Counted from the stretch's first letter, positions 50,235 to 58,955 are shown. The stretch: DNA of 64,000 nt from JACQFK01 sp964619955 (GCA_964619955.1 CAZUJF010000005.1:152940-216939); one strand, 5' to 3'. The notes: generated by a model not told the origin, from the sequence alone. Program-made: numbers and translations.

Positions 50235-51794
50235 GTGATCTTCGATCCCGAGCCCGAGGTCGAGCTCCTCAGCGCCCTCCCGGACCCCTACAACACCGCC
50301 GTGGCGGCGGCGCGCACCTGCTACAACTCGAAGGTCATCACGCCCGCGGACGTCGACAGGGACGAGAAGTCCCGCGAGCTCCGCGACCGGATCTACGACG
50401 GCATCTACGAGGCGGGCCACCACACCACGATCCAGCACCCGACCTTCGTGTTCACCCTCAAGAAGGTTTCGCGCCAGTTCATCTGGAGCTTCCTGCACGC
50501 GCACCCCTTCTACAACTCCGAGCAGGTCAGCCAGCGCTACGTCGAGGTGAAGAAGCAGAACTTCGCCGTGCCGCCCCTCGAGGGCGCCGCGCGCGAGGCC
50601 TACGTGGACGCCTGCGAGCGCATGATGAAGGCGTATTTCAGGCTCATCGAGCTGCTGGGGCCGCCGGTCGAGGCGGAATACTTCAAGCTCTACCCGGGGC
50701 GGCGGAACCGGAAGGAGGCCTGGGAGGCGTCCATCCACAAGCGCGTCCTCGAGGCCGCGCGCTACGTCCTGCCCGTCGCCACGCACGCGCACCTCTATCA
50801 CACGATCTCCGGCATCACGCTGCACCGCTACCGGAAGCTCTGCGACCAGTTCGACACGCCCCACGAAACGCGCCTCGTCGTGCGCAAGATGGCCGACGCC
50901 GTCCAGGCCTTCGACCCGCTGTTCTTCAGGAAGGCGGACGACCCGGTCCCCCTCGAGCAGACGCTCGAATACCGGCTCTTCACGGAGACCCGCGGGGCGG
51001 GGGAGGACCGCGGGGCCGCGTTCGTGAAGGAGTTCGACGCGTCGCTGGGCGCGTACCGCTCGAAGCTCTGCGACTGGAAGGTCAACGCCGAGGCGGTGAT
51101 GGCGCAGTCGGTGCGCAGCGTGCTGGGGCTCGCCCGGGAGCGTCTTTCCGACGCGGACGCGATCGACGCCGTCATGAACCCCGCGAAGAACCGCCTGCTG
51201 GGCGAGTCGCTGGTGCTGACGACGATGTCGAAGCTGTCGCGCGCGATGAACCATCCGCACTACACGTTCCGCCGGAAGCTGACGCACACGGCGGATTCGC
51301 AGGACCAGCGCCACCGCATGGTGCCGGGCTCGCGTCCGCTGCTCGCGGCGCAGTTCGTGGCGGACCGTCCCGACTACCTGCTGCCGCCGGTCTACGATCT
51401 CTGTCCCGAGGCGCGCGACCTGGCCGACGGCCTGATGTCGAAGGTCTGGAAGGTCATCGGGCGGCTGCGCGAGTCGGGCGCGCCCCTCGAGTCGGCGCTC
51501 TACCTGCTGCCCAACGCGTTCCCCATCCGCTTCGAGGAGTCGGGGGACCTGATGCACCTGCACCACAAGTGGACCACGCGGCTCTGCTATCTCGCGCAGG
51601 AGGAGATCTGGCGCTGCTGCGTGGAGGAGGTGCGCCAGGTGTCGGAGGTGCATCCCGCGATCGCGCGGCACCTCACGGCGCCCTGCGGGATGCGGAAGAC
51701 CTCCGGCGCGAAGCCCTACTGCCCCGAGGGCGGCCGCTACTGCGGCGTGCGCGTCTGGGAGCTCCCCCTCGAGCGCTACGAGCGGGTGATCTGA
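50235..51794 (+). CDS. thyX: Long FAD-dependent thymidylate synthase (ThyX family)
   Basis: 519 residues, about twice a standard ThyX (220-250). The first half contains YEAGHHTTIQHPTF and a ThyX-motif-like region ending NSEQVSQRYV, but the canonical RHR is not present there. The second half has a comparable layout (SRAMNHPHYTFRRKLTHTAD) with DQRHRMVPGSRP. This suggests two ThyX-like halves in one chain, each possibly supplying part of the active site. Expected activity: dUMP to dTMP with methylene-THF and NADPH via FAD. Start GTG 50235 lies right behind a TATAAT box. Confidence 0.82.
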   Translation: MIFDPEPEVELLSALPDPYNTAVAAARTCYNSKVITPADVDRDEKSRELRDRIYDGIYEAGHHTTIQHPTFVFTLKKVSRQFIWSFLHAHPFYNSEQVSQRYVEVKKQNFAVPPLEGAAREAYVDACERMMKAYFRLIELLGPPVEAEYFKLYPGRRNRKEAWEASIHKRVLEAARYVLPVATHAHLYHTISGITLHRYRKLCDQFDTPHETRLVVRKMADAVQAFDPLFFRKADDPVPLEQTLEYRLFTETRGAGEDRGAAFVKEFDASLGAYRSKLCDWKVNAEAVMAQSVRSVLGLARERLSDADAIDAVMNPAKNRLLGESLVLTTMSKLSRAMNHPHYTFRRKLTHTADSQDQRHRMVPGSRPLLAAQFVADRPDYLLPPVYDLCPEARDLADGLMSKVWKVIGRLRESGAPLESALYLLPNAFPIRFEESGDLMHLHHKWTTRLCYLAQEEIWRCCVEEVRQVSEVHPAIARHLTAPCGMRKTSGAKPYCPEGGRYCGVRVWELPLERYERVI

Positions 51795-51811
51795 GGGGAG
51801 GCGAAGGGGAA

Positions 51812-52375
51812 TTGAGTTTCCTAAAGCGCCAGTTTAGGGTTCTCAAGTTGGCCTTTCGCGTGGGGCTGTGCATTCTTGTTGCAGCCGTTTGGGGAATTCT
51901 CCTGAGTGCCTGCCACGAGGTCCGCGTGGCGGGTGGGTCCAGGGCGGATACCCCCGAAAAGCTCCTGCGCGCCATTCTAGACTGCTCGAGGAATAGGGAT
52001 TACGAGCGCGTCAAGAGGCACATCTATCCAATGAAGGTGTACCCCAACCTGACCACACAGGATGCGGCAATCATGTACATGAAAGAGGGTCGCTTGTCGC
52101 ATATGGGTGACTTCTCCTATTCCGATGCCGCGATGGAGATCATCCTCAATTCCCATCTTCAGCGCTTCACCTCTCACATGGATGCTTCTTGGTTAAGACC
52201 CGTCAGCAAAGGGGGGCTGATCGATGACGAGCTTCGAAGGACAACCGCAGGAGATCCACGTCACTTCCTGTTCTTAGACCACCAAGGATGCCACATCCTC
52301 CTTGTTCAGCTCGAGGGGGAGTTCAAGCTCCTCTTTTGGGAAGGGATGAATTTCCTTCTGGGATCGAGGAAGTAG
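51812..52375 (+). CDS. Small lipoprotein gene of lower GC content
   Basis: 187 residues from TTG 51812 (AAGGGG just upstream). N-terminal MSFLKRQFRVLKLAF gives a basic n-region, then a hydrophobic core and lipobox LLSAC, so it is probably a lipoprotein. The rest (TPEKLLRAILDCSRNRDYERVKRHI; LQLEGEFKLLFWEG-like C-terminus) matches no family known to me. Its base composition is visibly less GC-rich than neighbours (many A/T third positions, TTA and AGG codons), which suggests later acquisition or relaxed selection. It lies 17 nt after thyX. Confidence 0.65.
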   Translation: MSFLKRQFRVLKLAFRVGLCILVAAVWGILLSACHEVRVAGGSRADTPEKLLRAILDCSRNRDYERVKRHIYPMKVYPNLTTQDAAIMYMKEGRLSHMGDFSYSDAAMEIILNSHLQRFTSHMDASWLRPVSKGGLIDDELRRTTAGDPRHFLFLDHQGCHILLVQLEGEFKLLFWEGMNFLLGSRK

Positions 52376-52398
52376 GCAGCTCGCTATCCGCTCGTGAT

Positions 52399-53532
52399 CT
52401 AATCCCCCGCCCAGGCGAGCTTCAGCTCGCGGAGGTTCATGAGGCCGCCCCTGTTCGCGAGCGGCTTGAGCACCAGCGTGACCGTTCCCTGCGGCAGCCG
52501 GATCCGGCCCGGCTCCCGCGTGACGAAGGCGTCCCAGCTGCCCGTGCCCTCCGACCTGCCCCGGAGCTGCTCGGGCCCGCAGACGAGCGCGTACTCGCCG
52601 CCGGCGCCGTTGTCCACCGCCTGCGTCAGGCTCACCTTCCAGGACCCCGTGCGCGGCACCTCCAGCGTCCATTCGGCGATGCAGTCAAGGCTGTTGAAGC
52701 CCGCGAGGATCGGCTGGCCGCCGCTCTGCGCGACATGCAGCGTCGGCCCTGAGAGCCGCGCCGCGCCGGGGAGCAGGACGAGGTCCTTCGGGGCCTCCCC
52801 GAGCTTCAGCTTCTGCTCGTAGTCCACCCGGAGCCGGACGACCTCGCCCGAGCGGTCCCCCGCGATCTTCGCCGCCGCGTCCAGCATGGAGAACACGTCG
52901 TTCCGGCGCGTGAAGTTCGCGTCGCGGTCGATGACCGCGCGGATGTCCTTCAGGAACGGCGTGAGGCGGTCGACCGCGACGGGCAGCCGCTTTTGCAGGG
53001 TCTCCTTCGCCTGCGCCTCGATCTGCCGCAGCCGCGCCTCCTGCGGGGTCCCGGCGAGCTGCGGCCGGGCGGCGTCCACGCGCGCGAGCACGATCTCCGG
53101 GTCGGGCTGGCCGGCGAGGAAACGCTCCAGCTCCTGCAGGAGCAGGGCGGCCCGGTCCGCCGTCCGGGGGCCCGGGACGGGCGGGACGGGGGACGGAGCG
53201 GGGGCCGCCTTGCCGGAGGACATCGCGACGACGATCGCCAGGACCAGCGCCACGAGCCCGCCGATCACGTAGAGCAGCGTCAGGGGCGATTTCTTCGGTC
53301 CCGGCGGGAGGCTGCCGATCGCGCGGCTCGGCGTCCGCGGGGTGGCCAGCGGATTCCGGGAGCCCGAGGGGCGCCGCGTGCCCGACGCCGGGGAGCGCGC
53401 CTCCTCCAGGGGCAGGGGACGGCAGTCCGTGCAGAAGTGCTGGTGCCCGATGGACTGCGCCTTGCGCTTCTCGAAGTCCGTTTCGGTCAGGCGTTTTCCG
53501 CAGCCCTGGCAGTAGACGATTTCCCGGCCCAT
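52399..53532 (-). CDS. Zinc-ribbon/transmembrane protein with C-terminal beta-sandwich (family member 1)
   Basis: 377 residues. The N-terminal zinc ribbon MGREIVYCQGCGKRL... CTDC (two CxxC pairs, residues ~8-37) is followed by a Pro/Ser/Arg-rich linker and one transmembrane helix (~80-103) preceded by KKSPLTL. The extracytoplasmic part has a helical region, then a carbohydrate-binding-module-like beta-sandwich (ECIAEWTLEV-type IAEWTLEVPRTGSW, VTLVLKPLANRGGLMNLRELKLAW). The role is unknown. Paralogous N-termini occur in the next two genes. A TAGACT box ends 10 nt before its ATG. Confidence 0.75.
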   Translation of the reverse strand: MGREIVYCQGCGKRLTETDFEKRKAQSIGHQHFCTDCRPLPLEEARSPASGTRRPSGSRNPLATPRTPSRAIGSLPPGPKKSPLTLLYVIGGLVALVLAIVVAMSSGKAAPAPSPVPPVPGPRTADRAALLLQELERFLAGQPDPEIVLARVDAARPQLAGTPQEARLRQIEAQAKETLQKRLPVAVDRLTPFLKDIRAVIDRDANFTRRNDVFSMLDAAAKIAGDRSGEVVRLRVDYEQKLKLGEAPKDLVLLPGAARLSGPTLHVAQSGGQPILAGFNSLDCIAEWTLEVPRTGSWKVSLTQAVDNGAGGEYALVCGPEQLRGRSEGTGSWDAFVTREPGRIRLPQGTVTLVLKPLANRGGLMNLRELKLAWAGD

Positions 53533-53542
53533 TCGCGGCGAC

Positions 53543-53548
53543 AGTCTA
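53543..53548 (-). promoter_or_regulatory. -10-like TAGACT before zinc-ribbon gene 1
   Basis: Minus-strand TAGACT ends 10 nt before ATG 53532, with no Shine-Dalgarno sequence; leaderless-type arrangement. Confidence 0.4.
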
Positions 53549-53575
53549 CCCGATGGGGGAGGGCCGGGCCAGCGA

Positions 53576-53899
53576 TCAGCGTCCGGGACCGCGTTTGAAG
53601 GCGAAGGCGATGAGGATGAGCAGGAAGAGGGCGCCGCCCGCGACCGCCAGGATCAGCGTCAGCGGCGATTTCGCGGAGGCTCCGGGATGCGGACGCGGGT
53701 TCCGGCGCGCGCCCGGGATGCGGTCGGTGGCGGTCTTGGATTTCACTTTTGCGTGAACGCCCGTGGGGGGCGTGGGGTCGGGCGTCCGGCAGTCGAGGCA
53801 GTAGGGGACGTTCTCGATCCAGTGGGCGCGGCTCTTCTCGAACTCCTCCTCGCGGAGGCTGCGGCCGCACTCGTGACAGTAGACGATGCCCTTGCCCAT
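53576..53899 (-). CDS. Zinc-ribbon/transmembrane protein (family member 2, minimal form)
   Basis: 107 residues: zinc ribbon MGKGIVYCHECGRSLREEEF... CLDC (~8-38), a basic linker and a C-terminal transmembrane helix (~78-101) after AKSPLTL. There is no extracytoplasmic domain. It shares the ribbon and the KSPLTL pre-membrane motif with the neighbouring 52399 gene. The short form could be the bare adaptor of the family. Between its start (53899) and the next gene's end (53949) lies a small AACCCG/CGGGTT hairpin. Confidence 0.75.
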   Translation of the reverse strand: MGKGIVYCHECGRSLREEEFEKSRAHWIENVPYCLDCRTPDPTPPTGVHAKVKSKTATDRIPGARRNPRPHPGASAKSPLTLILAVAGGALFLLILIAFAFKRGPGR

Positions 53900-53948
53900 T
53901 CAGGTCGAAGGGCAGTGAACCCGACTTGCGGGTTTTAAGCAAGCAGGA

Positions 53949-56900
53949 TCAGGGGGCGAGGGCGTCCCCGTAGGGGTGCCACTCGATCCCCGGGATGGGG
54001 CCGCCCGCGCCGTCCACGAGGCGCACCTGGAGTCCGAAGTTGGTGGTTCCGTTCCGGATCTTGAACAGGAGCCGGTTCCAGCCCTCCTCGAGCTTGACGC
54101 GGATCTTGAACTCGTCGGCCTTGAAGCCTCCGGTCCGGTCGTTCTCGTGCACCCGGGTGCCGTTGACCCAGGCCTTGCCGCCGTCGTCGTGCGTGAGGAT
54201 GAGCTGCGCATCCATCGACTGCGGCGCCTTCACGTGGATCAGCGCGTACGCGGCGCTGTTGTCCGTGGGATTGAAGGTCTTCCCCTTGCTCCATTCGAGG
54301 ACGGCGTTCGCCCCGGTGACGGCGGCGTCGAAGCGCTTCCACTTCACGTTGCCGCCCTTGCCCTTGACCTCCTTCTTGGGGTCGATGTCCTTCTCCGGCT
54401 CCTCGGCCTGGCCGAGCTTGTTGTCGAAGGGCCCGATCACGAGCCACTCCTTCGCCTGGGGCGCCCCCTTGGGGCCGAGGGCGTCGGCGGGGGCGGCCGT
54501 CAGCGCCGCCTGGGCCTGCGCGTCGAGTTCCTTCTGCGCGGCGGCGTCCGGCATCGTCGTGCGCGTGGACGACACGATCACGTACTTGATCCCGAAGCCC
54601 GCCTGGTCCGTGAGCAGGCGGATCGTCTTGGGCCCGGGCGAGGCGTACTCCCTGGGGAGCGGGAGCGAGATCCAGGCCCAGCGGGCGGGCGTCTTCGGAT
54701 TCTCCTTGGCGCCCTTGGGCTTGTGCTCCTCGTGCGTCTTCTTGAGGTTCGACGCCATCGGGATCGGCGGCGCCACGTTGTCGCCCGGGTTGATCCCCTG
54801 CTCCTTGCCCTTGTGGTTGATGACCCCTTCCGTGGTCTGGTAGAGCGCGCCGAAGACCGGCTGGCAGCAGCCGCCGACGTAGATCCACGCCCGGTACTTG
54901 GTGTTGGGCAGCGCGTAGAACTCGGCGTCGACGTAGTTGTTGAGGCTCTCGTTGAAGTCGATGTCCTTGGACGTGACCCAGACGAGTTCGTCCTTCTTGA
55001 GCTGGAAGGTGTTCGAGTCGCCCAGCGCCTTCAGGTCCGTGGGCAGGAACGTGTAGTCCTTCCCCGTCGACATGCGCTTCGTGAGCAGGGCCTGGTTGGC
55101 GCGGACGATGCGGGCCGTCGAGAAGTCGTTGATCAGCGTCTTGGCCTTCTCCATGGCGGGGCCCCAGGTCTCCTTCTTCCGCCATTCCAGGTCGTGCTGG
55201 TGGAAAAGGTCGCGGGCTTCGAGGTCGCGCCCGCCGCTCTTGGGCGCGGCTTCGCGGGCCTCGCCCGACCAGACCAGGAAGCGCTCGGAGACCGCCTGTC
55301 CTCCGGCGTAGCCGCGGCCCGCCTCGAGGTCGCCCTCGAGGAAGCAGAGCAGCGCGATCGCGAGGGACTCCTTCTTGTCGAGCGACTTCTTCTGCGCCTT
55401 GAGCAGGGAGCCCAGCGTGTCCGCGCTGAGGTCCGCGAATTCGACGAAGCGGATCTCCTCGCGCGTCTTCTTCTCCTTCTCGTCCGTGATCGTGATCTTC
55501 AGCTCCAGGCGGCCGGCATCGACCCGGGCGGCGCGTCCCGTGACCTCCTTCCAGACGCCCGGCGCGTGCAGGTATTCGACCGTGACCGTCGAGAGCCTCT
55601 TGATGCCGGAGGCGGCCTTGACCAGCTCGTTCATGAGGAACTCGCCGGCGGCGCGGATCGCGTCGGCGTCCTCCGAGGCGGCCTTGCGGACCTCGTCCGA
55701 ATCCACGGCCTTGGCGGCCTTGCCGAGTTCGGCGACGGCGCCGTCGTAGTCCCGGTTGAAGGCCATGCCCGCGGCGCGCTGCCAGCCGGGCAGGAAGGCC
55801 TGCATGTCGGGGGACAGCGGCTTGGAGAAGACGGGCTTCACGGCCGCCTTCACGGCGGGCTTCGCGCCCGGCGTGGCGGGCGGGCGGGCCGGCGTCGCGG
55901 GGGCGTCGGGGGTCGCCGCGGCGATCTTGGTGAACTCCTCGATGTAGTCCTTCAGCGCCCATTTGCCCACGACGGCGGCGAGCTTTTCCAGCTCGGCGGC
56001 CTCGTTGTTCGCGCGGGCCTCCTCGGCCTTCGCCTTCAGGGTCCGCCAGCGGTCGGCCATGATGCCCTTGTACTGGTCGATCTTCCGGGCGATCGCGTCC
56101 TTCCATTCGGGCACGTCGTGTTTGGCCTGCTCGGCGGCCAGCGTGTCGAGCACGGCCTTGAACTCCTCGCCGCCGAACTGCGGCTTGACCTGCTCGTCGA
56201 GCGCCGCGGCCGCCTTCTCCAGGCGGGCCAGGAGCACCTCGATCGAATGCTGCGCGTCGGCCGCGAGGTCCGTGCCCTTGGCGAGCTGCTCCACCTCGCG
56301 CCACTTCTTGACGAGCTCGCCCCAGGCCTCGGGCTGGCTCTTCTCGAAATTCGTCACCTCGAGCAGCGCCGTCTTGGCGGCCTGCCCGGGTTCGTTCGGT
56401 TTGGCCGGCGTCTTCGGGGTCTTGGCCGCCGTGACCTCCGTCGTGGCCGCCGGCGGGGCGGGTTTCTTCTTGCCGCCCGCGAACAGCAGGATCAGGGCGA
56501 CGATGAGGACCAGCGCGCCGCCGCCGACGCCCGAGAGCATCAGGATCTTCCTCTTTTTCGCGGCGGGATCCCCCTCGACGACCTCGCCCTCCACGATCTC
56601 CTCGCCGGGCTCGGCCTTGGGGATGCCGCGCGTCATGCGCTTGGAGGGCCCTTCGACCTTGGGGATGCGGTCGGTCTGGCCCGTGCGCTTTCTCGGGATC
56701 GCCCCCGTGTTGCGGGCGCCGCCGAGCCCCTCGGGGTCGAGGCGCTTGATCGTGCCCGTGCCGGATTTGCGCGGCCGCGGCGTGGGCGCCTCGGCGGCCT
56801 CCGCCTCGTCGCCCGCCAGGATGCGCTCCTGCTCCTCCGCGCTCAGGTCGGCGACGAGTTCGAAGACGCATTCGTCGCAGCTGATCTTGTCCTGGTAGCG

Positions 56901-56978
56901 GAAGGCCTTCTTCTTCGCGAAAGCGGAGCTTTCGATCCGGTTGGCGCACTTCCAGCAATAGAAAATTTCTCGACCCAT
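53949..56978 (-). CDS. Giant zinc-ribbon/transmembrane protein with PA14/CBM-like C-terminal domains (family member 3)
   Basis: 1009 residues. N-terminal ribbon MGREIFYCWKCANRIESSAF... CDEC (~8-37), a disordered basic linker, and a transmembrane helix at ~152-169 (SGVGGGALVLIVALILLF). A long helical region with Ala/Lys-rich coiled coils follows. The C-terminal beta-rich domains read EWLVIGPFDNK, LILTHDDGGKAWVNGTRV and KLEEGWNRLLFKIRNG, typical of planctomycete carbohydrate-binding/PA14-like modules. It presumably links a cytoplasmic zinc-ribbon domain to an external binding domain. The start at 56978 is supported by the shared MGRE N-terminus. The distal -10 may be TATATT at 57063-57068. Confidence 0.8.
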   Translation of the reverse strand: MGREIFYCWKCANRIESSAFAKKKAFRYQDKISCDECVFELVADLSAEEQERILAGDEAEAAEAPTPRPRKSGTGTIKRLDPEGLGGARNTGAIPRKRTGQTDRIPKVEGPSKRMTRGIPKAEPGEEIVEGEVVEGDPAAKKRKILMLSGVGGGALVLIVALILLFAGGKKKPAPPAATTEVTAAKTPKTPAKPNEPGQAAKTALLEVTNFEKSQPEAWGELVKKWREVEQLAKGTDLAADAQHSIEVLLARLEKAAAALDEQVKPQFGGEEFKAVLDTLAAEQAKHDVPEWKDAIARKIDQYKGIMADRWRTLKAKAEEARANNEAAELEKLAAVVGKWALKDYIEEFTKIAAATPDAPATPARPPATPGAKPAVKAAVKPVFSKPLSPDMQAFLPGWQRAAGMAFNRDYDGAVAELGKAAKAVDSDEVRKAASEDADAIRAAGEFLMNELVKAASGIKRLSTVTVEYLHAPGVWKEVTGRAARVDAGRLELKITITDEKEKKTREEIRFVEFADLSADTLGSLLKAQKKSLDKKESLAIALLCFLEGDLEAGRGYAGGQAVSERFLVWSGEAREAAPKSGGRDLEARDLFHQHDLEWRKKETWGPAMEKAKTLINDFSTARIVRANQALLTKRMSTGKDYTFLPTDLKALGDSNTFQLKKDELVWVTSKDIDFNESLNNYVDAEFYALPNTKYRAWIYVGGCCQPVFGALYQTTEGVINHKGKEQGINPGDNVAPPIPMASNLKKTHEEHKPKGAKENPKTPARWAWISLPLPREYASPGPKTIRLLTDQAGFGIKYVIVSSTRTTMPDAAAQKELDAQAQAALTAAPADALGPKGAPQAKEWLVIGPFDNKLGQAEEPEKDIDPKKEVKGKGGNVKWKRFDAAVTGANAVLEWSKGKTFNPTDNSAAYALIHVKAPQSMDAQLILTHDDGGKAWVNGTRVHENDRTGGFKADEFKIRVKLEEGWNRLLFKIRNGTTNFGLQVRLVDGAGGPIPGIEWHPYGDALAP

Positions 56979-57062
56979 GAGGCTCTTTTCTTTCGAAGGA
57001 CGCGGAGCTCCGGGAGGACGACGTTCGACCCCCGGGTACCCGCCAGCATCCTACTCCTTCCT

Positions 57063-57068
57063 AATATA
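57063..57068 (-). promoter_or_regulatory. Possible -10 TATATT for zinc-ribbon gene 3
   Basis: The AT-rich run taatatata is conspicuous in GC-rich DNA; TATATT on the minus strand would give a ~77-nt leader. No clear -35. Confidence 0.3.
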
Positions 57069-57080
57069 TACGTCCAAGGG

Positions 57081-57833
57081 TCAGGGAAGACGGTCCAAGC
57101 GGCCGGAAACCCAGGCGGCCTCCTCCTCCAGGCCGGCCTGCCGGTAGTACTCGAGGAGCCCGCGGTATCGAGGGCGGTCCTCGAAACCGCAGTTCCAGCG
57201 GAGCTTGTCCAGGTCCGCGGGGCAGACGTGCAGCGGGTGGCGGTCGTGCTCCTCGAGCGAATTCGCCCCCTGCATCAGGCAGCGGGCCCGCTGACAGTGG
57301 GCCAGGGAGAGCCCGTGCGCCGTTTCATGGCAGACGAGTTTGAGCGCGCGCCGGAGCAGGAGCCTCGCGTCGGGGGTCCGATGGCGATGCAGGGAGCACA
57401 CGGCGCTGCCCGTCCGAAGGCCACCTTCGCCGAACACATAAGGCAGGTCCTGCGCGAAAAGATCCTCGGAACAGAGGCCGAGGCTGACCAACGCGTCGTC
57501 CGGGGCGCGGTCCGCAAGGAAGTCGAGCAGCGGGGTGGATTCCAGGCGGGGATGCTCCGGACGCCGGGCGCTGCGGGGCAGCGGCAGCGCCGGAAGGATC
57601 CGGGTCTCGAGCCGGAAATAGAGCTCGGAATGCCGCCTCAGGGGCTCCAGGAGCGAGGCGTAGCGGTCCCCGGCGTCGCCGAGCGGCTGGAGGTAGAGGA
57701 TGCGCTTGCGCGCGGTCTTCCGGTTCGGGCTCCCGGCCGTGTAGCCTGCGAAGTCCTGGACGGGCTCCTTGAAGACAAATCGCCATTCGCCCGGCCGGGG
57801 CGGGGCGAGGGGTTCGACGCCGTCGTCCGTCAT
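57081..57833 (-). CDS. Archaemetzincin-like (M54) zinc metalloprotease
   Basis: 250 residues. The zinc motif HETAHGLSLAHC is followed by QRARC and LMQG, matching the archaemetzincin pattern HExxHxxGxxHCx4CxM, with Ser in place of Gly. Of the following structural CxxC, only the first Cys remains (VCPADLDKL; Asp at the second position). Upstream RKRILYLQPLGD and SLGLCSEDLFAQDLPYVFGEG fit the family's strands. No signal peptide, so it is cytoplasmic. ATG 57833 lies 11 nt after a TATGAT box. Confidence 0.83.
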   Translation of the reverse strand: MTDDGVEPLAPPRPGEWRFVFKEPVQDFAGYTAGSPNRKTARKRILYLQPLGDAGDRYASLLEPLRRHSELYFRLETRILPALPLPRSARRPEHPRLESTPLLDFLADRAPDDALVSLGLCSEDLFAQDLPYVFGEGGLRTGSAVCSLHRHRTPDARLLLRRALKLVCHETAHGLSLAHCQRARCLMQGANSLEEHDRHPLHVCPADLDKLRWNCGFEDRPRYRGLLEYYRQAGLEEEAAWVSGRLDRLP

Positions 57834-57844
57834 GCGCGCCGCCC

Positions 57845-57850
57845 ATCATA
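57845..57850 (-). promoter_or_regulatory. -10-like TATGAT before the archaemetzincin gene
   Basis: Minus-strand TATGAT (5/6) ends 11 nt before ATG 57833. No Shine-Dalgarno sequence. Confidence 0.4.
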
Positions 57851-57895
57851 GCGGCCCGGCGGCGGATTTCCGCGCCGCCCGGGAGGGCGGCTCCG

Positions 57896-57901
57896 TATCA
57901 T
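57896..57901 (+). promoter_or_regulatory. -10-like TATCAT before the NHL gene
   Basis: TATCAT (5/6) ends 10 nt before ATG 57912. No Shine-Dalgarno sequence; predicted leader ~4 nt. Divergent from the TATGAT element at 57845. Confidence 0.4.
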
Positions 57902-57911
57902 TCACGAACTC

Positions 57912-58955
57912 ATGATGACGCTCCTGTCCCTGGCGCTGCTCCTCCAGGCGAAGGCCACGGTGATCGCGGGCGGGGGCTCGACGGAAGACGCCGCCCCGGC
58001 CCTCGAGGTGCGGCTGAACGAGCCGTTCGGGGTGGATTTCGACGTCGCGGGGGCGATGTACATCGTCGAGCTGGCGGGCAACCGCGTGCGCAAGCTGTCG
58101 AAGGACGGGACCGTCACGACCGTCGCGGGCACGGGCAAAAAGGGTTCGTCGGGCGACGGCGGCCCCGCGCTGCGCGCGGAGTTCAACGGGCCGCACCATC
58201 TCCTGGTGGGTCCGGAGGGCGACATCTACGTGGCGGACACCTGGAACAACTGCGTGCGTAAGATCGAGGCGAAGACGGGCCGGGTCGTGCGCGTCGCGGG
58301 CACGGGGGACAAGGCGCACGCCGGGGACGGCGGCCCCGCGGTGAAGGCGGGCATGGGCGGCATCTACTGCATCGCCTTCGATGCGAAGAAGGAGCACCTC
58401 TACGCGGCGGATCTGGACAACCGCCGCGTCCGGAAGATCGTCCTGAAGACGGGGCTCATCAGCACGGTCGCGGGGAACGGGCAGAAGGGGCTTCCGAAGG
58501 ACGGCGAGCCCGCGGTCTCGCAGCCGCTCGTGGATCCGCGCGCGGTCGCCGTCGATTCGAAGGGCAACGTCTACGTCCTGGAGCGCGGCGGCCACGCGCT
58601 GAGGGTGGTGGATGCGGCGGGCCGGATCCGCACGGTGGCGGGGACCGGGAAGGCGGGGCTCTCCGGCGACGGCGGCCCCGCGCTGCAGGCGCAGATGAAC
58701 GGACCCAAACACATCTCGATCGACGACGAGGACAACGTCCTGATCGCCGACGCGGAGACGAACACCGTCCGGAAGTACTGCCCGAAGGACGGGCGGATGC
58801 TGCGGATCTGCGGGACGGGGAGGAAGGGCGCGGGGGCCTCCGGTTCCGTCGCGGAGCAGTTCGAGGTGAGCCGCCCCCACGGGGTGATGCAGGGGCCCGA
58901 CGGGGCGCTCTACGTCACGGACAGCTACAACCACCGGATCGTCCGGATCAAGTAG
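57912..58955 (+). CDS. Secreted NHL-repeat beta-propeller protein
   Basis: 347 residues. Signal peptide MMTLLSLALLLQAKA, then about six NHL blades with recurring FDVAGAMYIVE, GNRVRKLSKDGTVTTVAGTG and SGDGGPA motifs. Probably a periplasmic or surface binding scaffold; NHL propellers of this type usually have no catalytic site. The following deacetylase gene starts 9 nt later, so the two are probably co-transcribed. Confidence 0.88.
   Translation: MMTLLSLALLLQAKATVIAGGGSTEDAAPALEVRLNEPFGVDFDVAGAMYIVELAGNRVRKLSKDGTVTTVAGTGKKGSSGDGGPALRAEFNGPHHLLVGPEGDIYVADTWNNCVRKIEAKTGRVVRVAGTGDKAHAGDGGPAVKAGMGGIYCIAFDAKKEHLYAADLDNRRVRKIVLKTGLISTVAGNGQKGLPKDGEPAVSQPLVDPRAVAVDSKGNVYVLERGGHALRVVDAAGRIRTVAGTGKAGLSGDGGPALQAQMNGPKHISIDDEDNVLIADAETNTVRKYCPKDGRMLRICGTGRKGAGASGSVAEQFEVSRPHGVMQGPDGALYVTDSYNHRIVRIK

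Noticed and set aside
53912..53938. Intrinsic terminator after the giant zinc-ribbon gene
   Set aside because: The 6-bp AACCCG/CGGGTT stem is followed on the relevant (minus) strand by TTCACTGCCC, with no T-run.
53976..57851. Open plus-strand frame of 1291 codons opposite the giant zinc-ribbon gene
   Set aside because: Low-complexity composition typical of GC-rich antisense frames, no recognisable motif; the minus-strand gene has clear domains and a conserved start.
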